64,000 bases of DNA from Seriola aureovittata (lineage: Eukaryota; Chordata; Actinopteri; Carangiformes; Carangidae), in contig NC_079384.1 in NCBI RefSeq assembly GCF_021018895.1, positions 11,571,640 to 11,635,639 on the forward strand, read 5' to 3'. Positions within the stretch are counted from its first letter, which is position 1. Each line of letters opens with the position of its first letter. Below are positions 31,668-43,690 of this stretch, piece by piece. The notes beneath the pieces were generated by a model that saw only the letters and a list, made by a program, of their open reading frames with translations, was not told the DNA's origin and ran no database searches. Both the position numbers and the translations under genes were made by a program.

Positions 31668-32568
31668 GTCCTAGGCTACATCTGGGAACAAATTTCAGAC
31701 TAAAGAGCAGTTAATTGGACACTGCTTGTTCATCTAGGGACAAAAGCAGTGTTCCCAATAGGGAGAGAGCATATTCATGGTTCAGTGGTTAAGGTTTGGC
31801 TTATGTTGGGGTTAGGCAAGTAATGGTTTTGAATAGGGTATATCCAGGAAATTAATGTAAGTTTACTTAATGTCCCCAAAGGTGACTTATAACAACGTGT
31901 GTGCTGCTGAATGATTTCTATCTCAGACTGGTATCATTACTCAGGATGCAACGCTTTGTTTGAAAATATGCTGATTAGCTGCAACAGTAAAACTGGCAAC
32001 TGGTTTTAATGTTGTGTCTGATCAGTGTACTTACAGTTAAAAATGTGAAAATGTAGGCTTTATAAATAGCTCCCGTGTTAGTTAGTTCCCGTGTGCTAAG
32101 ATGAAGCTGCTGTGAGATACAACATGTAGTAAGACTTTGCCAAAGATGTCAGTCAAGTGAGAGATGGAAGACTCTGCCGAATGCACGGATATAAAATATT
32201 TGTTTGTGGTGTCAAAAATGTTGGAAGTTACAATAAGTTAAAATGTCCCTTTTATATATTTATATAACTTCTATAAATTTCTCCTCTGCATGTTTCACTT
32301 GTTATTGTTATTACTTTATTTACTACCAGTAGCTACACTATAACTAATATGTACTTATATTTCTGCCACCATATTATGTAACTTATGTAACTACTCAATA
32401 ATACTCATAGTACATATTACAATACAATGCACTACTCATTCTGTTCAAACTATTACTACTGTTATTGATTGTGCTGGATCCCCTATTAGGTATATCAGAC
32501 ATGCAGTGTTGTATTATATGTAATTTCAGCTCAGTCCTTTTATTTCCAATACAGCTACTGCAAAAATA
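31665..32568. other. Non-coding DNA between comtd1 and the Tc1-like insertion
   Basis: AT-rich; no gene, RNA or repeat that I can name. Confidence 0.5.
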
Positions 32569-33229
32569 CACTGAACAAAAATTTAAATGCAACACTTTTG
32601 TTTTTGCTCCCATTTATCAGGCATTGACGTTTTAGATCAGAAATTCTTTGATTGTGCAAATAAACTGTTGCAGCAGCTGTCCAGGAGGCTGGTGTCAGAC
32701 GATCTTACAGGTGAGGGAGCCACATGCGGAGGTCCCGGGTTGGCATGGTTACATGTGGTCCGCGGTTGTTAGGCTGGTTGGATGTACTGCCTAATTTTCA
32801 GAAATTACATTGGAGACATCTTATTGTAGTGAAATGACTATTCATTTAACAGGCAACAACTCTGGTGGACTGGTGGACATTCTGCATGTCATTGCACTCT
32901 CCCTCAAAATGTGTATCATCTGTGGCATTGTGTTATGTGATAAAACTAGGCATTTTAAAGTTGCCTTTTATTGTGACCAGCCCAATGCACACCTGTGCAA
33001 TAAATATGGTTTGTAATCAACATCTTGATATGCCACACTCGTCAGGTGGATGAATTATCTTTGCAAAGGAGAGATGCTCACTATCAAGGATTTAAACACA
33101 TTTGTGATCAAAATTTTAGAGAAATATGCCCTCTGTGTGTATAGAAGAAATCTTAGATCATTTATTTCAACTCTTGAAAAATTAGAAAGCAAAAAAACTA
33201 AAGTGCGGCACTTATATTTTTGTTCAATA
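32569..33229. mobile_element. Tc1-like transposon deletion derivative (661 bp)
   Basis: The left end CACTGAACAAAAATTTAAATG and the right end ATATTTTTGTTCAATA are the inverted termini of a known fish Tc1/mariner family. Both ends are flanked by TA (32567-32568 and 33230-33231), the expected target duplication. Between them, 32630-32790 is a decayed piece of the transposase gene in antisense, containing GTTGCAGCAGCTGTCC. From about 32840 the subterminal region follows, with TTTTATTGTGACCAGCCC, TGATATGCCACAC and AAAGGAGAGATGCTCACT. Most of the transposase is missing and no open frame remains, so it cannot move on its own. Confidence 0.85.
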
Positions 33230-33247
33230 TAGCAATCAATACAGCAA

Positions 33248-33525
33248 TCACTCAAGCTGCCCCTTTTCGCCTATTTTCCCTCGTCCTCTTTCCTTTGTCC
33301 TGTGCACAAGCATGAATGCCTCTTGTTGCTGATTGGCTGGAATAGTGTTGTGTCTGGGTCGAAGCCAATGTGTTTCTTGCCCATTTACAGAACCAAGGCT
33401 TTGTAGCAACAACACTGGATTCTTTTGGGTACACAAACAGAACGGACAGCTAGCAGACCATTAAGAAATATTCACTGAATTTGACAAGAAGTATTTTGGA
33501 TTAGAATCATTCACTTCACCTTTAA
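33248..33525. repeat. Probable dispersed repeat beside the Tc1-like element
   Basis: CAAGCTGCCCCTTTTCGCC, TGCTGATTGGCTGGAATAG, GTCTGGGTCGAAGCCAATG and GGACAGCTAGCAGACCATTA read in order like a teleost interspersed repeat ending near CACTTCACCTTTAA. Class unknown; no terminal repeats were verified. Confidence 0.4.
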
Positions 33526-34965
33526 CTGACAGGAAACCAAACAATTTGATTTTAATAATAAGAATGTGTAAAGTAAATAACCTTCACTGTATCTAGTAGT
33601 TAGGATTAGAGAAGAACCGTTGTCATATATCAGGAATGGATCATATGGAGGATCTTTTAATCAAAAAAGAATAAGTATGATAAATACGTATACACATATG
33701 TGGGTTATATATGAGGCTGTTCCTTCCTGTATTAATAAAAACAAATGACATGCACAATAAAAAAAAAAAAAAAAAAGACATGTAATATATGCATCCATAC
33801 AGAGAGGGGCAGTGTTGTCATGGTAATGAAGCTCACCTATACAGCTGCTAGACATTTTTGTTTTGTCTGGAGTAAATAATACTGATGAATTGGAGAAAAT
33901 AGTTTTTGTTGGTGCAAGCGTTCAGTGTATGGGTGACAAATATGTCACAGAACAAACTGTTTTGAGTCCAGTATCAGGGTGGAGAAAAAGCAGCATGACA
34001 CCAAGCTCCCTGTAAATTAGAGACCATGTGATTGGGTGACACCTTCTGTGTGTTGATCTGTTGCTTGCATGAATGCGTTGTATCACATTACAGTGCTGGG
34101 ATAAGTCAGTGAAACACTGAACTTTTCTCTTATGTTTTTAATTTAATGCAGGTTTAAGGGTAAAATCTTGACACACAAAAAAATAATACTTTTAGATATT
34201 TTATGCATATTATGATGATTATTTGACAAACAAAATATAACAACAGAACTGCTAAAATTGTAGCGAAGTATAGACTTGGTGTGGCTGCAGACCCAATGAC
34301 AAAGCAGAATTAGATGTTTATTTGTGCTAGACAAACAATATTGCCATATATTAGTCATAAGAAATGGTATTATGAGTGGTGAAGAAATGTCAAACCTGGT
34401 GACTTGTAGACAAACATTCCTTAAAATGCATTAATCATCTTAAAATTTTTGGAACCACATAAATCTCTTAAATGAATGCCTCAAACTTCCTATAATTTGC
34501 ATAATTAGAGGTCAGTCCACCTAAATAAACTTTAAATGATCAAAATCTTTAATCATTATAATTAGAGCAGACAGAACAGCATTAATAAATCTATACTTTG
34601 TTATACCTTTTTAAATGTATGCTATTCATATTTCACCTTAATCCTGCTATAAAAAGTTTAAAGGCTTTAATTAAATGTATAACACCGAGGGTTTCCAGTG
34701 CAGGTAAAGTACTGTAGCGGAAACAACCTCAGTCTCTGTTGGGTTAATGTACTTTTATACTTTATTTTCTTACCTTCAATGTAGTGAATATAGGAATACA
34801 CATATAGAAATGTCCACTAGAGGGGATTAATGAGCATCAACATGACTCTTTTTTTGAGTAATGCTTAACAAAGATCAGTAGTTTACAGAAATATTTCTGA
34901 GCAATGACATAGAAACTGTATCAGATACAAACAATGGCAACAATTCCAGTGCATATGAGGGCCAG
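33526..34965. other. AT-rich non-coding DNA in the desert
   Basis: No gene seen. There is an A18 run near 33760. A stretch at 34430-34680 is low-GC with TTAATCATTATAATTAG-type homeodomain words but no clear boundary. Confidence 0.4.
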
Positions 34966-35450
34966 TTGTTCCTGTTTGAAAATAAAAGTGTGCAGGGAAT
35001 AGTGTGTCTTCTCACAGAGAACAAGATTTGGACAAATGGCTGTTTTCTAAATTACACCTCCCTTCACCTGCTCTACCCGTTGGATAACTTGCTCACTGAT
35101 GCTCCGTCTGCTCACCGATCTTCAGGTTCCCAGGCAGCCCTGGCTGCTTGCCTGCTGCTGGCGGTTACTGACAGAGTCTGGACAGCAGGGGAGGACAGAG
35201 TATTCCTCCAGGGGGCTGGGACACTTACAGCTGGGCTTGTGAGGTGTGGGGCTTGCCTCGGGGTAAGCCTCTTGTGTGAGTAAACACCATAATAATCCAG
35301 CAGAGAGACACACTCCCCGGGTCGGGGAATTTTCTGGTATGCCAGGACAATGTCTGACTCTGTGTCTGATGATTGAATTTTATAGGCCGGCTTGACTCAA
35401 GTCTACTGTCTGTGAGAAGAAGTTTTTTATGGTGTCCCACACTGAGATGA
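34966..35450. promoter_or_regulatory. GC-richer non-coding block, candidate regulatory element or lncRNA exon
   Basis: From about 35060 to 35400 the GC content rises well above the flanks, with CCAGGCAGCCCTGGCTGC, CAGGTGAGC-like and CCCGGGTCGGGG words. A 105-codon open frame on the plus strand covers it but has no family resemblance. The abrupt change in composition within the desert makes an element or a non-coding exon plausible. Confidence 0.3.
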
Positions 35451-35599
35451 TTAATGTTCTCTGAAATGTGTAGGCCCTCTTTGTATATGATGAGTCAGTT
35501 TTTATCACAGATTATAGGAAACTTTATGAGCATTTCAAAGCAATTGTTGAGATTCAAGTGACCCACTGTATCAATCATTTTATTACTTGGCAAACACGC

Positions 35600-35830
35600 C
35601 CTACAAATTTTAAACGAGAGCTGAACTCTGCCCGTCAGACTTTTCTGCTCTCCTAGACAATGACATGTCATGTAAGTCTGCTCCTCTCAACTCTCGAATT
35701 TGACTTTGGCAGCAGTCTTTCTCTTTGACTGACAGATGAGCGAGCGATACGACTCCATCAAAAAGTGCAGCCTGACAGTTTGATTTGACAGCCCTCTTCA
35801 AACCAAATATACTCCTTGTTCCTGGCACTA
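35600..35830. promoter_or_regulatory. Candidate regulatory block with three TGACAG (TALE/MEIS-type) words
   Basis: TGACAG occurs at 35730, 35773 and 35786. The last two are separated by TTTGAT, so the pair reads TGACAGTTTGATTTGACAG, close to a PBX/PREP-type composite. MEIS/TGIF proteins are known to bind TGACAG. Conservation is unverified. Confidence 0.35.
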
Positions 35831-36989
35831 CATCAACTTGACAAGAAGAAAAGTGGTAAAAAAAAAAAAAAAGAAAGGAAGATATCTATGCAGAATAACA
35901 GGACAAATGTGCATATATGCAAAGTGTTAGCCAGTAATTCTTCCCATCATGCTTTTATCTTTTTCAGGCTGCTATGCAACACTTATGCCTGACAGACAAA
36001 TAATTATAACCGTATAAAATGTCAACAATAACAAACAATTTGCCTGATAATCAGACTGAATTGCCATTTTAGTTTCACTTCATTTGCTGAGCCTGACATC
36101 ATGTTCACATTAGCCGATTTTAGGGGAGGGGAGTACATTTTGTCATATTTTGTGTCTCATGTCCGCCCAGTGTCATTCTCTGTAAAGCAGAAGCTGCGGT
36201 TGTAGTTGCTAATAGCAGTTACCTCGTGTTTTTCAAGATGATGCAGATTTGCGAGTTGTTAATGTTTTAGGTCCATTAATACATCCTGTAAAGCTCCATT
36301 CTTGTTTAAGCCTACAAAGTTTTGATTGGTCAATTGCTTCTTCAACCATTGAAGACGGCCATCAGCAACGTATTTTAGCACATCGGAAATGTATGAAGCT
36401 ATTCAGAGTAGCAATTGGTCAATTAATGAATATGCCATCGACAGAAAATCAATCATCAACTATTTGAATATTCAATTTATAAGCAAACGTAGCAAAGATA
36501 TCTTGGTTGTGAATATTTTCTGGTATTCTTTGTCCTCTATGGCAGTAATCTGACTATCTTGGGGCTTTGGACATTTTGATATATTTATTTGGAATGTACC
36601 AACTTGTTTATTGGAATTCGATTAATCAACACAATAAATGATAGATTACTTGACAATTAAAATAATAATTTGTTAACTTTATTATCAACATTTTGTCCAC
36701 GAATAAATTAGCCTCAATATTTAGATAAAAAAAGATTCAAAACAACTTAACTTAGATATATAGACTATATATAAGACTTTGTTATCGCGATGCATGATAG
36801 TGCTAGATATTAATGTACATACCAAAGAACTTTTAAAACCTAAGGCCTATGGGTAAACATGACCCTCTATAGCCATTAAACAACATCTTTTGTCAATTAT
36901 TCATCAATATGAAATGTTTTTTGCCATTAGCAGGGAACCTACATGTAGTTGCGATCAAGTCACTAAATATTCTTGTACTTGCGCTGTCA

Positions 36990-37440
36990 TCACTCGAGTG
37001 TGTAGGTCCTCATCATTGTGATATGCCTACACTCTGCTCTCCCATTTAGCTAATAAAACGCATAGACCTAAATGATTCATGGCAACCATTTACATAATTC
37101 ATAATTAAATCATAACCCGATGGCTCGGAATTTATTAATAGTGAAAATGCATGTGCCGCCATCGTGATATACTAATTAATATCTTTAGTTATCATTGGCA
37201 CATTGCTCACTCGGCTGGGGTCTGGTTATCGGGCAGGAATAATGCAATGCAACAACAAATTATCTATGCATTTAAGTGGGAATTTCTTGGAGTGATGGCC
37301 ACAATATGCATTTGCCTTAAGAACTTAATGGGGAATCTGTTTTATCGGAGATGTCACATGTTCTGGCTAATCATTTTGAACACTGTAAAGATTAGGGCTA
37401 ATGCATTTCCCTCCTTTAGCTCCAGCGTATGACTGCAGGG
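36990..37440. promoter_or_regulatory. Candidate conserved non-coding element
   Basis: Complex, non-repetitive DNA rich in homeodomain and POU-like words: TAATTCATAATTAAATCATAA, ACTAATTAATAT, ATTTGCAT-like and repeated ATGCATTT. The composition is typical of vertebrate developmental enhancers in gene deserts. It contains no ORF worth calling. Confidence 0.35.
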
Positions 37441-38057
37441 CGTCTCTAATCGCCATGTACACTTTTCCCACAGTCCACGAAAACATATGCCACACACGCT
37501 CTCAGTAACACACTTTATCTGTAGACAAAGGAAAGAGAACTGTAAACAGCATCCCTCTTAAAGCAGATTGATTTCTTGATTAATCACTAAAGTGCTTGTT
37601 GTGCTGGAATGTCAAGTCAAGTAACTGACATGAAATTAATCAACACCAATTTTTAATATCAATAAATTGTCTGTTATTTTTCATGCAAAAATACCAAGCA
37701 TTTGCTGGTTCACACCAGCTGCGAAACCTGTCAACACGTTGACATTCCAACCTATAAGTACTAAGTAGTCATTATTACATTGTTAGATAAATACTCAGTA
37801 TTCATGAGTCGGACCACACTCATCTTCGATCTCGGCCTTCATTTTGATCTCAACTACACACCTGTGACGTTTTGTGTCTTCATCTTGCAAAAAATCTGAC
37901 AAAAATCTGTCCACCGGCAGACCTCAAGTTGGTTGCATTGCAGCCTGTAACAACAATAGATTGCCTGTGTTTTGTAAAAAAACAGGAGGCTGATATGACC
38001 TCATAATGTTATCCCACTGCTCTCAAAAACACTCAGGTCAGGCTAATGAACTCATGT

Positions 38058-38125
38058 CACCAAGCACCTTTCCCCCTTCTCTTTATGAGCTCAATGTATT
38101 CTTAGTTTAGACAGTTAATTCAGAA
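38058..38125 (+). repeat. Duplicated non-coding segment, copy A
   Basis: Shares CACCTTT, TATGA, CTCAATGTATTCTTAGTTTAGA and CAGTTAATT, in the same order, with copy B at 41131-41192. This is not low-complexity sequence. Confidence 0.5.
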
Positions 38126-38844
38126 CTGAGCATCCACTAACTCTCCCCACCAGTGGACAAACAAAGGGGTCCTCTTCACTAATGGTCCCTGAGGCTTCAC
38201 CACTATCTATTGATCTGCTGTCACCCAATTTCTCCGTGACTTATGCCTTGCTTAATTCCCATTACTGTGCACACTGAAGCCTTATCAGGGAGAACAATAG
38301 GCTTGTTGTCACTGAGGGCAAAAATATGAGCAGGCCTGTGACAGTGTGAGCGCAAACTCATGACTTCAGCTCCTGGAGCCCTCTCAGTGACCTCTACGCT
38401 CATGTAGGCCAGTTTGAAGCCCGGTGTTAGAATACTAAACTCAGTCCGGACCGTTTGCAGATGAATCAGAAAATTGGATCTTGCTCGTTTCATAAAAACG
38501 AGCCCCAAAAAACAGAGGGCCGGCTCCTTTGCCATAAAACTGTCGCCGTGATATGTCACTAGCAATGATGATTCTCAGTTCCTGCATGCCCCCTCTCCAG
38601 CTCCTCCATCCGCTAGCTGCTATCTCTTCCTTTCAATTATGTTTCTTTGCTCTTTTAGACAAAGAGTAATAAAGCTATAAATCGTGTATCCAGCAGAAGG
38701 TATGGACATTCTGTCTCTGAACTGCTGTTGAAACTGCCATAAACCACCCACAAAGTCAAAGATAAGGATTTACAGTTATTTAACATCATCCTTGTCCCCT
38801 AAATCACACTGATAAGAGAATTAAGTGATGGCTATAGGTTCTTT

Positions 38845-39175
38845 GTCCTCTAGCTATTGATTTTTTTTTTTAACAGAGAGGACCAGTGCAATGTTTTTAT
38901 TGAGCATCCTATTTGCTTGAAGCTTAAGAGTGGAAATCGCACTATTTGGATTTGTTTTATTGAACTACAGAATCTGCACCCTGAATTAATTTATTTGATA
39001 ACCGAGCCGCCGCCTTGTTTAATTTCCATTCACAGTGGAAATATTTTTGAACATAGAGTCAAAAAACATGACCAAGATGTTGCTAATAGAACTCTGCTGT
39101 ATTGGAGGCAGAACGTTTGCCAAGCAGAGATAAACAACCTCCTTGAAAACCCAATGGAGCAATTTATATAGTTGA
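38845..39175. promoter_or_regulatory. Candidate conserved non-coding element
   Basis: Non-repetitive stretch with CAATGTTTTTATTGAGC, TGAATTAATTTATTTGATAA and TTTAATTTCCATTC words. It carries a chance 104-codon frame with no domain. Its position in the znf503 desert and its composition are the only support. Confidence 0.3.
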
Positions 39176-39429
39176 GTTATTTATATAGTTAAGGACAATT
39201 CAGTCTTTATACCAATTGTTTTTTGGTAGGGTACAATTATTACGCCCTTCAGGCACAAGGACTGAGTATGCTGAAATTAACCAGTCTAAATAGGAATGAT
39301 TGTTCCTTTTTGGCCTCTCCAGACAAAACACATGACTAGATTTACAGGAAGACATCCATCTATAATAGTAATTGGTATTAATACTAAATGCAGCAAATAA
39401 TCTGCTTGTTAAAGCGTCCATTGTCTCAC

Positions 39430-39920
39430 CAACCCTGGAGTATATGTCCCTCCTAGTGCATAATGTCCCAGTTTGAACAATGATGTGTTTAGCTTAGCGG
39501 AAGTGAGGCACTCGTTTCAGCATGAAAACACAGTGCCTTCGAGTCGTCGAAGCTGTAGCCGTTCACATTTAATGATTCAAGTTCACGACCCCGAAGCTAT
39601 GATAAATGTCAAGTGCAACAACATCCCGCTAACTAGACATGCCACTGCCAACCAATCATCTTGTTATTGACTGAGAAAGCATAAGGCGCTGTAATGTGAC
39701 TCTAAATGCTACATTACAGTGTATCTAAGTGTGTAACCATGTGGGCCGGTTATTCAGCCTGATTGTTCAGGCTCCGAGCACCACTGTCAGTTTCTACTCC
39801 GAATCACACGACGGGCGTTAAGGCAGTTCTCCGATTATGTGTCAGTACTTTCATTAATCATGGAAATATCAGGGTGGAAGAACAGCTATTCATTTTGAAA
39901 TGAGCTGTAGTCTGTAGGTT
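39430..39920. promoter_or_regulatory. Candidate conserved non-coding element
   Basis: High-complexity DNA with CCAATCA, TTAATCATGG and GATTGTTCAGGC words and CG dinucleotides kept within an AT-rich desert (TTCGAGTCGTCGAAGC, an inverted repeat, near 39538). No coding potential. Confidence 0.35.
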
Positions 39921-39957
39921 TTGGAAGAGTTTTCTGATCCCGAGTCGTTGGAGTCAT

Positions 39958-40720
39958 GTACAGCAGTTGTTCCCAACCTTTTTTGTCTGACGTGCCCCGC
40001 CAGGCCCGTTAGATGAGTTAAAGTACTACTCATCATGATCCAAATGTGTTAATTTGAATGGATTTTAAACTGGAAGTTAATATTAGTAGGCTATATTTTT
40101 CATTTCAGTTTGTGTTTGTACTACTAGATGTTTCAACATTTTATCCATCACTGTTAAATATCTCAATTGATTTCTCTGCTCACTTGCTTACTATAGTTTT
40201 CACACATTTTGCAGTGTTCAGATGTGAGAACTGATTCAGGTTGGTGGGAAGTGTTTTCTGCAATAGGCCCATCATAGCTGGTGGAGTATTGCTTATTGTG
40301 GGACAAAATATACTGAATATCAGCAGTTTGTAAAGCCTATTTGTGTTTTATACAAATATATGAATGTATTTTAGTTTCAGTTAGCTGAGCTCCTCCATAA
40401 TATTTCCACATACCCCGTGGCAACTGCAGAAGTACCCAATGAGCATACTGGGATCTTTCAGCTGATCTGAAAACATGAAAAATTATTCAAAACTAAAAAT
40501 ACAAGGTTTTGAATAGTGCTCAGATGTTGTAGTTAGTGGCATTTGGCATTGTTTTAGATATTGAGGACCATCAGATTTATTGAAAAAAGAAAAGATGGAT
40601 GGATTAGTTATTACAAATATTGGTTAGTTGCAGCCATAGTTAGTTTTCACACACTGTGACAATATGCAGCCTTAAACGAGCTCAAAGTTTAGTTTAAAAT
40701 CTTATGTTTTTCTTTATAAC
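39958..40720 (+). repeat. Dispersed repeat, desert copy 1
   Basis: The left end reads GCAGTTGTTCCCAACCTTTTT, a terminus seen in many vertebrate DNA-element repeats. From 40440 on, GGGATCTTTCAGCTGATCTG, TTAGTTGCAGCCATAGTTAG and GTGACAATATGCAGCCT recur with drift at 42725-43030. No open frame is seen. Confidence 0.45.
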
Positions 40721-41130
40721 ATTGAATATTCATGATTAAAAAAAGCAGCAATCAAAGTTTAATTATTCAAAAACCTCCATAGTTGTTATTTTAACATTCA
40801 GTATCCAACCTGCTTCATCATGACTGTGTGGGTGTAATTTGATCAGATTTGATTGACAGTGGCCTCACACCAGGGGCAAACTAACAATGTTTTTAAATCC
40901 TGATTGATGTATGAAAGTTAATGAAATAAACTTTTCCCCTCTGAGTGTCAGACAAAAAAATAAATACAGAAATCTTTCAAAGTTACCAGAACTGTGCAAA
41001 CTATGGCACAAAATTGTATGTTCATAGGACACTTTTGATCATAATAAGAAACGAATGGTAGAATTTATGGTTTCAGGACCTTTTAATAGCAGAAAAAAGT
41101 TTTTGCAGAAACACGTGGATCAGGACGTTG

Positions 41131-41192
41131 TGTCACCAGCCACCTTTACTATGACCTCAATGTACTCTTAGTTTAGAGTTACAGTTAATTAT
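41131..41192 (+). repeat. Duplicated non-coding segment, copy B
   Basis: Counterpart of 38058-38125, with CTCAATGTACTCTTAGTTTAGA and CAGTTAATTATGCTAATTATG. It adds a POU-like ATGCTAAT word not present in copy A. Confidence 0.5.
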
Positions 41193-41329
41193 GCTAATTA
41201 TGTCTCGGTCAAGGAAACATCAGCCTGCCACATACATCTCTATTTGTTCTGTCTGTCATTAAGCTACAATATATTCTTCTATAAGCTCTCAGCCTCCAAC
41301 AGCTGTTAACTTGTTTTAGAAATAACATT

Positions 41330-41570
41330 GTTCATACAGCTTTGTTGAAAGCTGTTAATTTTGCCCGGGTGTCATCTCCTTTAGCTTGGCCTTGGATTGA
41401 TGTGATGACAGCAATTAATGGATTTAATCCTCTGTGTTAAAATAGCACCGTGTGCGTCAATGCCTGTTCATCATATCTTTCACGTAAGAAAAGAGTGGTG
41501 ACATTAAGGCCTAAGTTGTTGATGAACTTGTCGTTAATAACTGAGTTTAAAGTTTGATAAATGAAAGTGT
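41330..41570. promoter_or_regulatory. Candidate conserved non-coding element
   Basis: Contains GCTGTTAATTTTGCCCGGG, TGATGACAGCAATTAATGG and GTCGTTAATAACTGAG, mixing TAATTA and TGACAG words in non-repetitive DNA. Confidence 0.3.
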
Positions 41571-42319
41571 TAGACTTCATGAGAAACTAGGGCTCTGTGA
41601 AATGGATTAAATCAGAAATCTCTGTGTTAGTGAGAATATTTTTTGATAGAGATGTGCGTTACAACACGGTAAAAGAACGTAAATTTGACATAAAATCACT
41701 GATGTTTAAAACAGTGGGCTGTGATCTGCTGCTATGCATTACAAACAAAACTCTTCACAAGTAAATAAAAGTTTACTATTTTTTTTAATATTATAATTGG
41801 TTATAATCTGATTAGTTTTTGAATTTTGTGAAATGATAATATGCTATGGTTTTATGATAGTGATCCTGTTCCAGTTAAAATCAATAGGTAAAAGTTTGTT
41901 ATATAAGAATAATATCAACCAATCCTTTGACTGACCGTGCCCCCCTTGTGATGGTGATAGTATGATAGTATGATAGTGATATGATAGTTTAGAGCTGCTG
42001 GGTGGGACGGCTTTTCTCTGTCATGCTGCTACCATATATCAATCCCACTTCTTCTCTATGTATAGCCCAGCTGGCTTTTATTATGGCAGAGGGTCATTCC
42101 ATTTTGTACACAGACCTCCCAGTTTGTCAGTCTTAGTATAGTGCCTACTGATGCGGCGGTTAGCAGGTGGCAAGATGGTAACAACACTGACAGTAATATT
42201 TCTTCTGTCATTACAGTATGCTTCTTTTAAACAGCACTCACATAGACATTGGGAAGAACTCAAACTATAGTCACATTTATTTTAATTAATTTAACCACAT
42301 GTTTTGCTAATCTTGAATG

Positions 42320-42489
42320 TACCATGTGACCAGCAGCAGCACTATGGAGCAATATTTTTGCAAGTAGGTCCACATTTAGTTTGCATCGTGGTTACAGGCT
42401 ATTCTAGCTATTCTGCTGTTTGTTGGCAATTACAGGCAGAGAAGCATTGCAATGTTTGTTGAGAAGAAAACTCCACAGGGTATCTTTAA
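42320..42489. repeat. Short repeat with an end like the element at 1785-2161
   Basis: The left part reads CACTATGGAGCAATATTTTT and the right end AACTCCACAGGGTATCTTTAA, matching in form the right end AACTCCTCAGTGTATCTTTAA at 2141-2161. Probably a related small DNA element; the left end is degraded. Confidence 0.4.
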
Positions 42490-42704
42490 TTTCTTTACCA
42501 GCAGGTTGTAGTTGCAAAGCAAATTGTGCAATTCGAGACTCGTGTTTTGCAGATTGATTTCAACATCCAAACTTATTACGGTTATTTCTAAAAATAAATT
42601 CTGCTTTAAAGGTTTTGCATATTCAAAATTTCAGCTTTTTAGCAGTTATGAAAAACTTATTCATGATTTTGAAATTTTCTTCAGTTAAATGGGTGTTTTG
42701 TGAA

Positions 42705-43075
42705 CCCAAGCACTACAGAATATGGGAGCTGGAATCTTTCAGCAGATGTGAAGACATAAAAGCGCAACATTGACATAATCAATGACTGTTCAAGTTATTG
42801 TGTCAACAAACAGAGCTTTTCCTGGTTAGCTTTTCAAATACAAAAGCCTCCTCATTTGTGTCTACTTTTCATAATACCTACTGTCAATTGCTGTAGGCAG
42901 GTTGGACAATGTCAAGAGAAATATTGTACCAAATAATTGATTACTACAAAAAGTAGATAAATCAGTAAGGAAAATAACTATTGCAGCCCATGTTAGATTT
43001 TGCCCAACTGTGATGATGTGCAGCCTAAATCCATCAACTGATCAAGAGCAATTTATTTGCCTTTTTAAAATATTT
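42705..43075 (+). repeat. Dispersed repeat, desert copy 2
   Basis: GGAATCTTTCAGCAGATGTG, ATTGCAGCCCATGTTAGATT and GTGATGATGTGCAGCCTA mirror the order of words at 40440-40670. Copies are diverged and non-coding. Confidence 0.45.
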
Positions 43076-43690
43076 TTAAACACTGTCGTTTTTTTAGGAA
43101 GACCACATCTAAGCATCCCTCAAAGAAATGCGCTTTGAGATGACCGTGGCCACTCGTGGTGCTCTCCCTCATTAGTGAACTATGGGAAAAAAAGACACAG
43201 AGCAGAGGAGTCCAAAACCCACATAAATACAGCCGGGCTGGAATTATGCTCAAATGTAAAACTCCCAAACTGATGAGATTGGAAAACTCTCCTGGGCGTC
43301 TTCTAAACTTTGCTGTTGTCATCAATCAAGAATATTGCCATGCAAGTCCATGCAGGACTTGGACAAACTGCTTCTTTAAGCATTTCTCCGGGAGGCATAA
43401 AAGTGTATTTATGGTCACCACAGGCAGGTGTAAAGGAAGATTGGCAAACATGAAAATCAAGTCCTCTCCCGGGTGCCATTTAGCCGTGCTCGGCTGTGTT
43501 AAATCATAGATGGAAAGAACAACAGTGTGGTGGCACAATAGTCCAGTCACACAAAGCACTGCCTTGGGCCTGCGTTTTACATTCTCTCCAAAGCCCATTA
43601 TTGGAGTCAATGTTTTGTCTTCATACCTGTTTTCAGCTCTGTAATGAACTTCATATGTCTTATTCTGCACATCAATGACATAATATACAC
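43076..43690. promoter_or_regulatory. Candidate conserved non-coding block
   Basis: About 600 bases of balanced, non-repetitive DNA. Two overlapping opposite-strand frames (117 and 114 codons) are open here, but neither has a domain, signal peptide or splice structure. Long opposite-strand openness in conserved non-coding DNA is common. Confidence 0.3.

Noticed and set aside
34966..35283. 105-codon plus-strand frame in a GC-rich island
   Set aside because: No recognisable domain and no intron or start context; treated as a non-coding block.
43156..43670. Overlapping 117- and 114-codon frames on opposite strands
   Set aside because: Both are open over the same DNA with no domain in either, which fits non-coding sequence.
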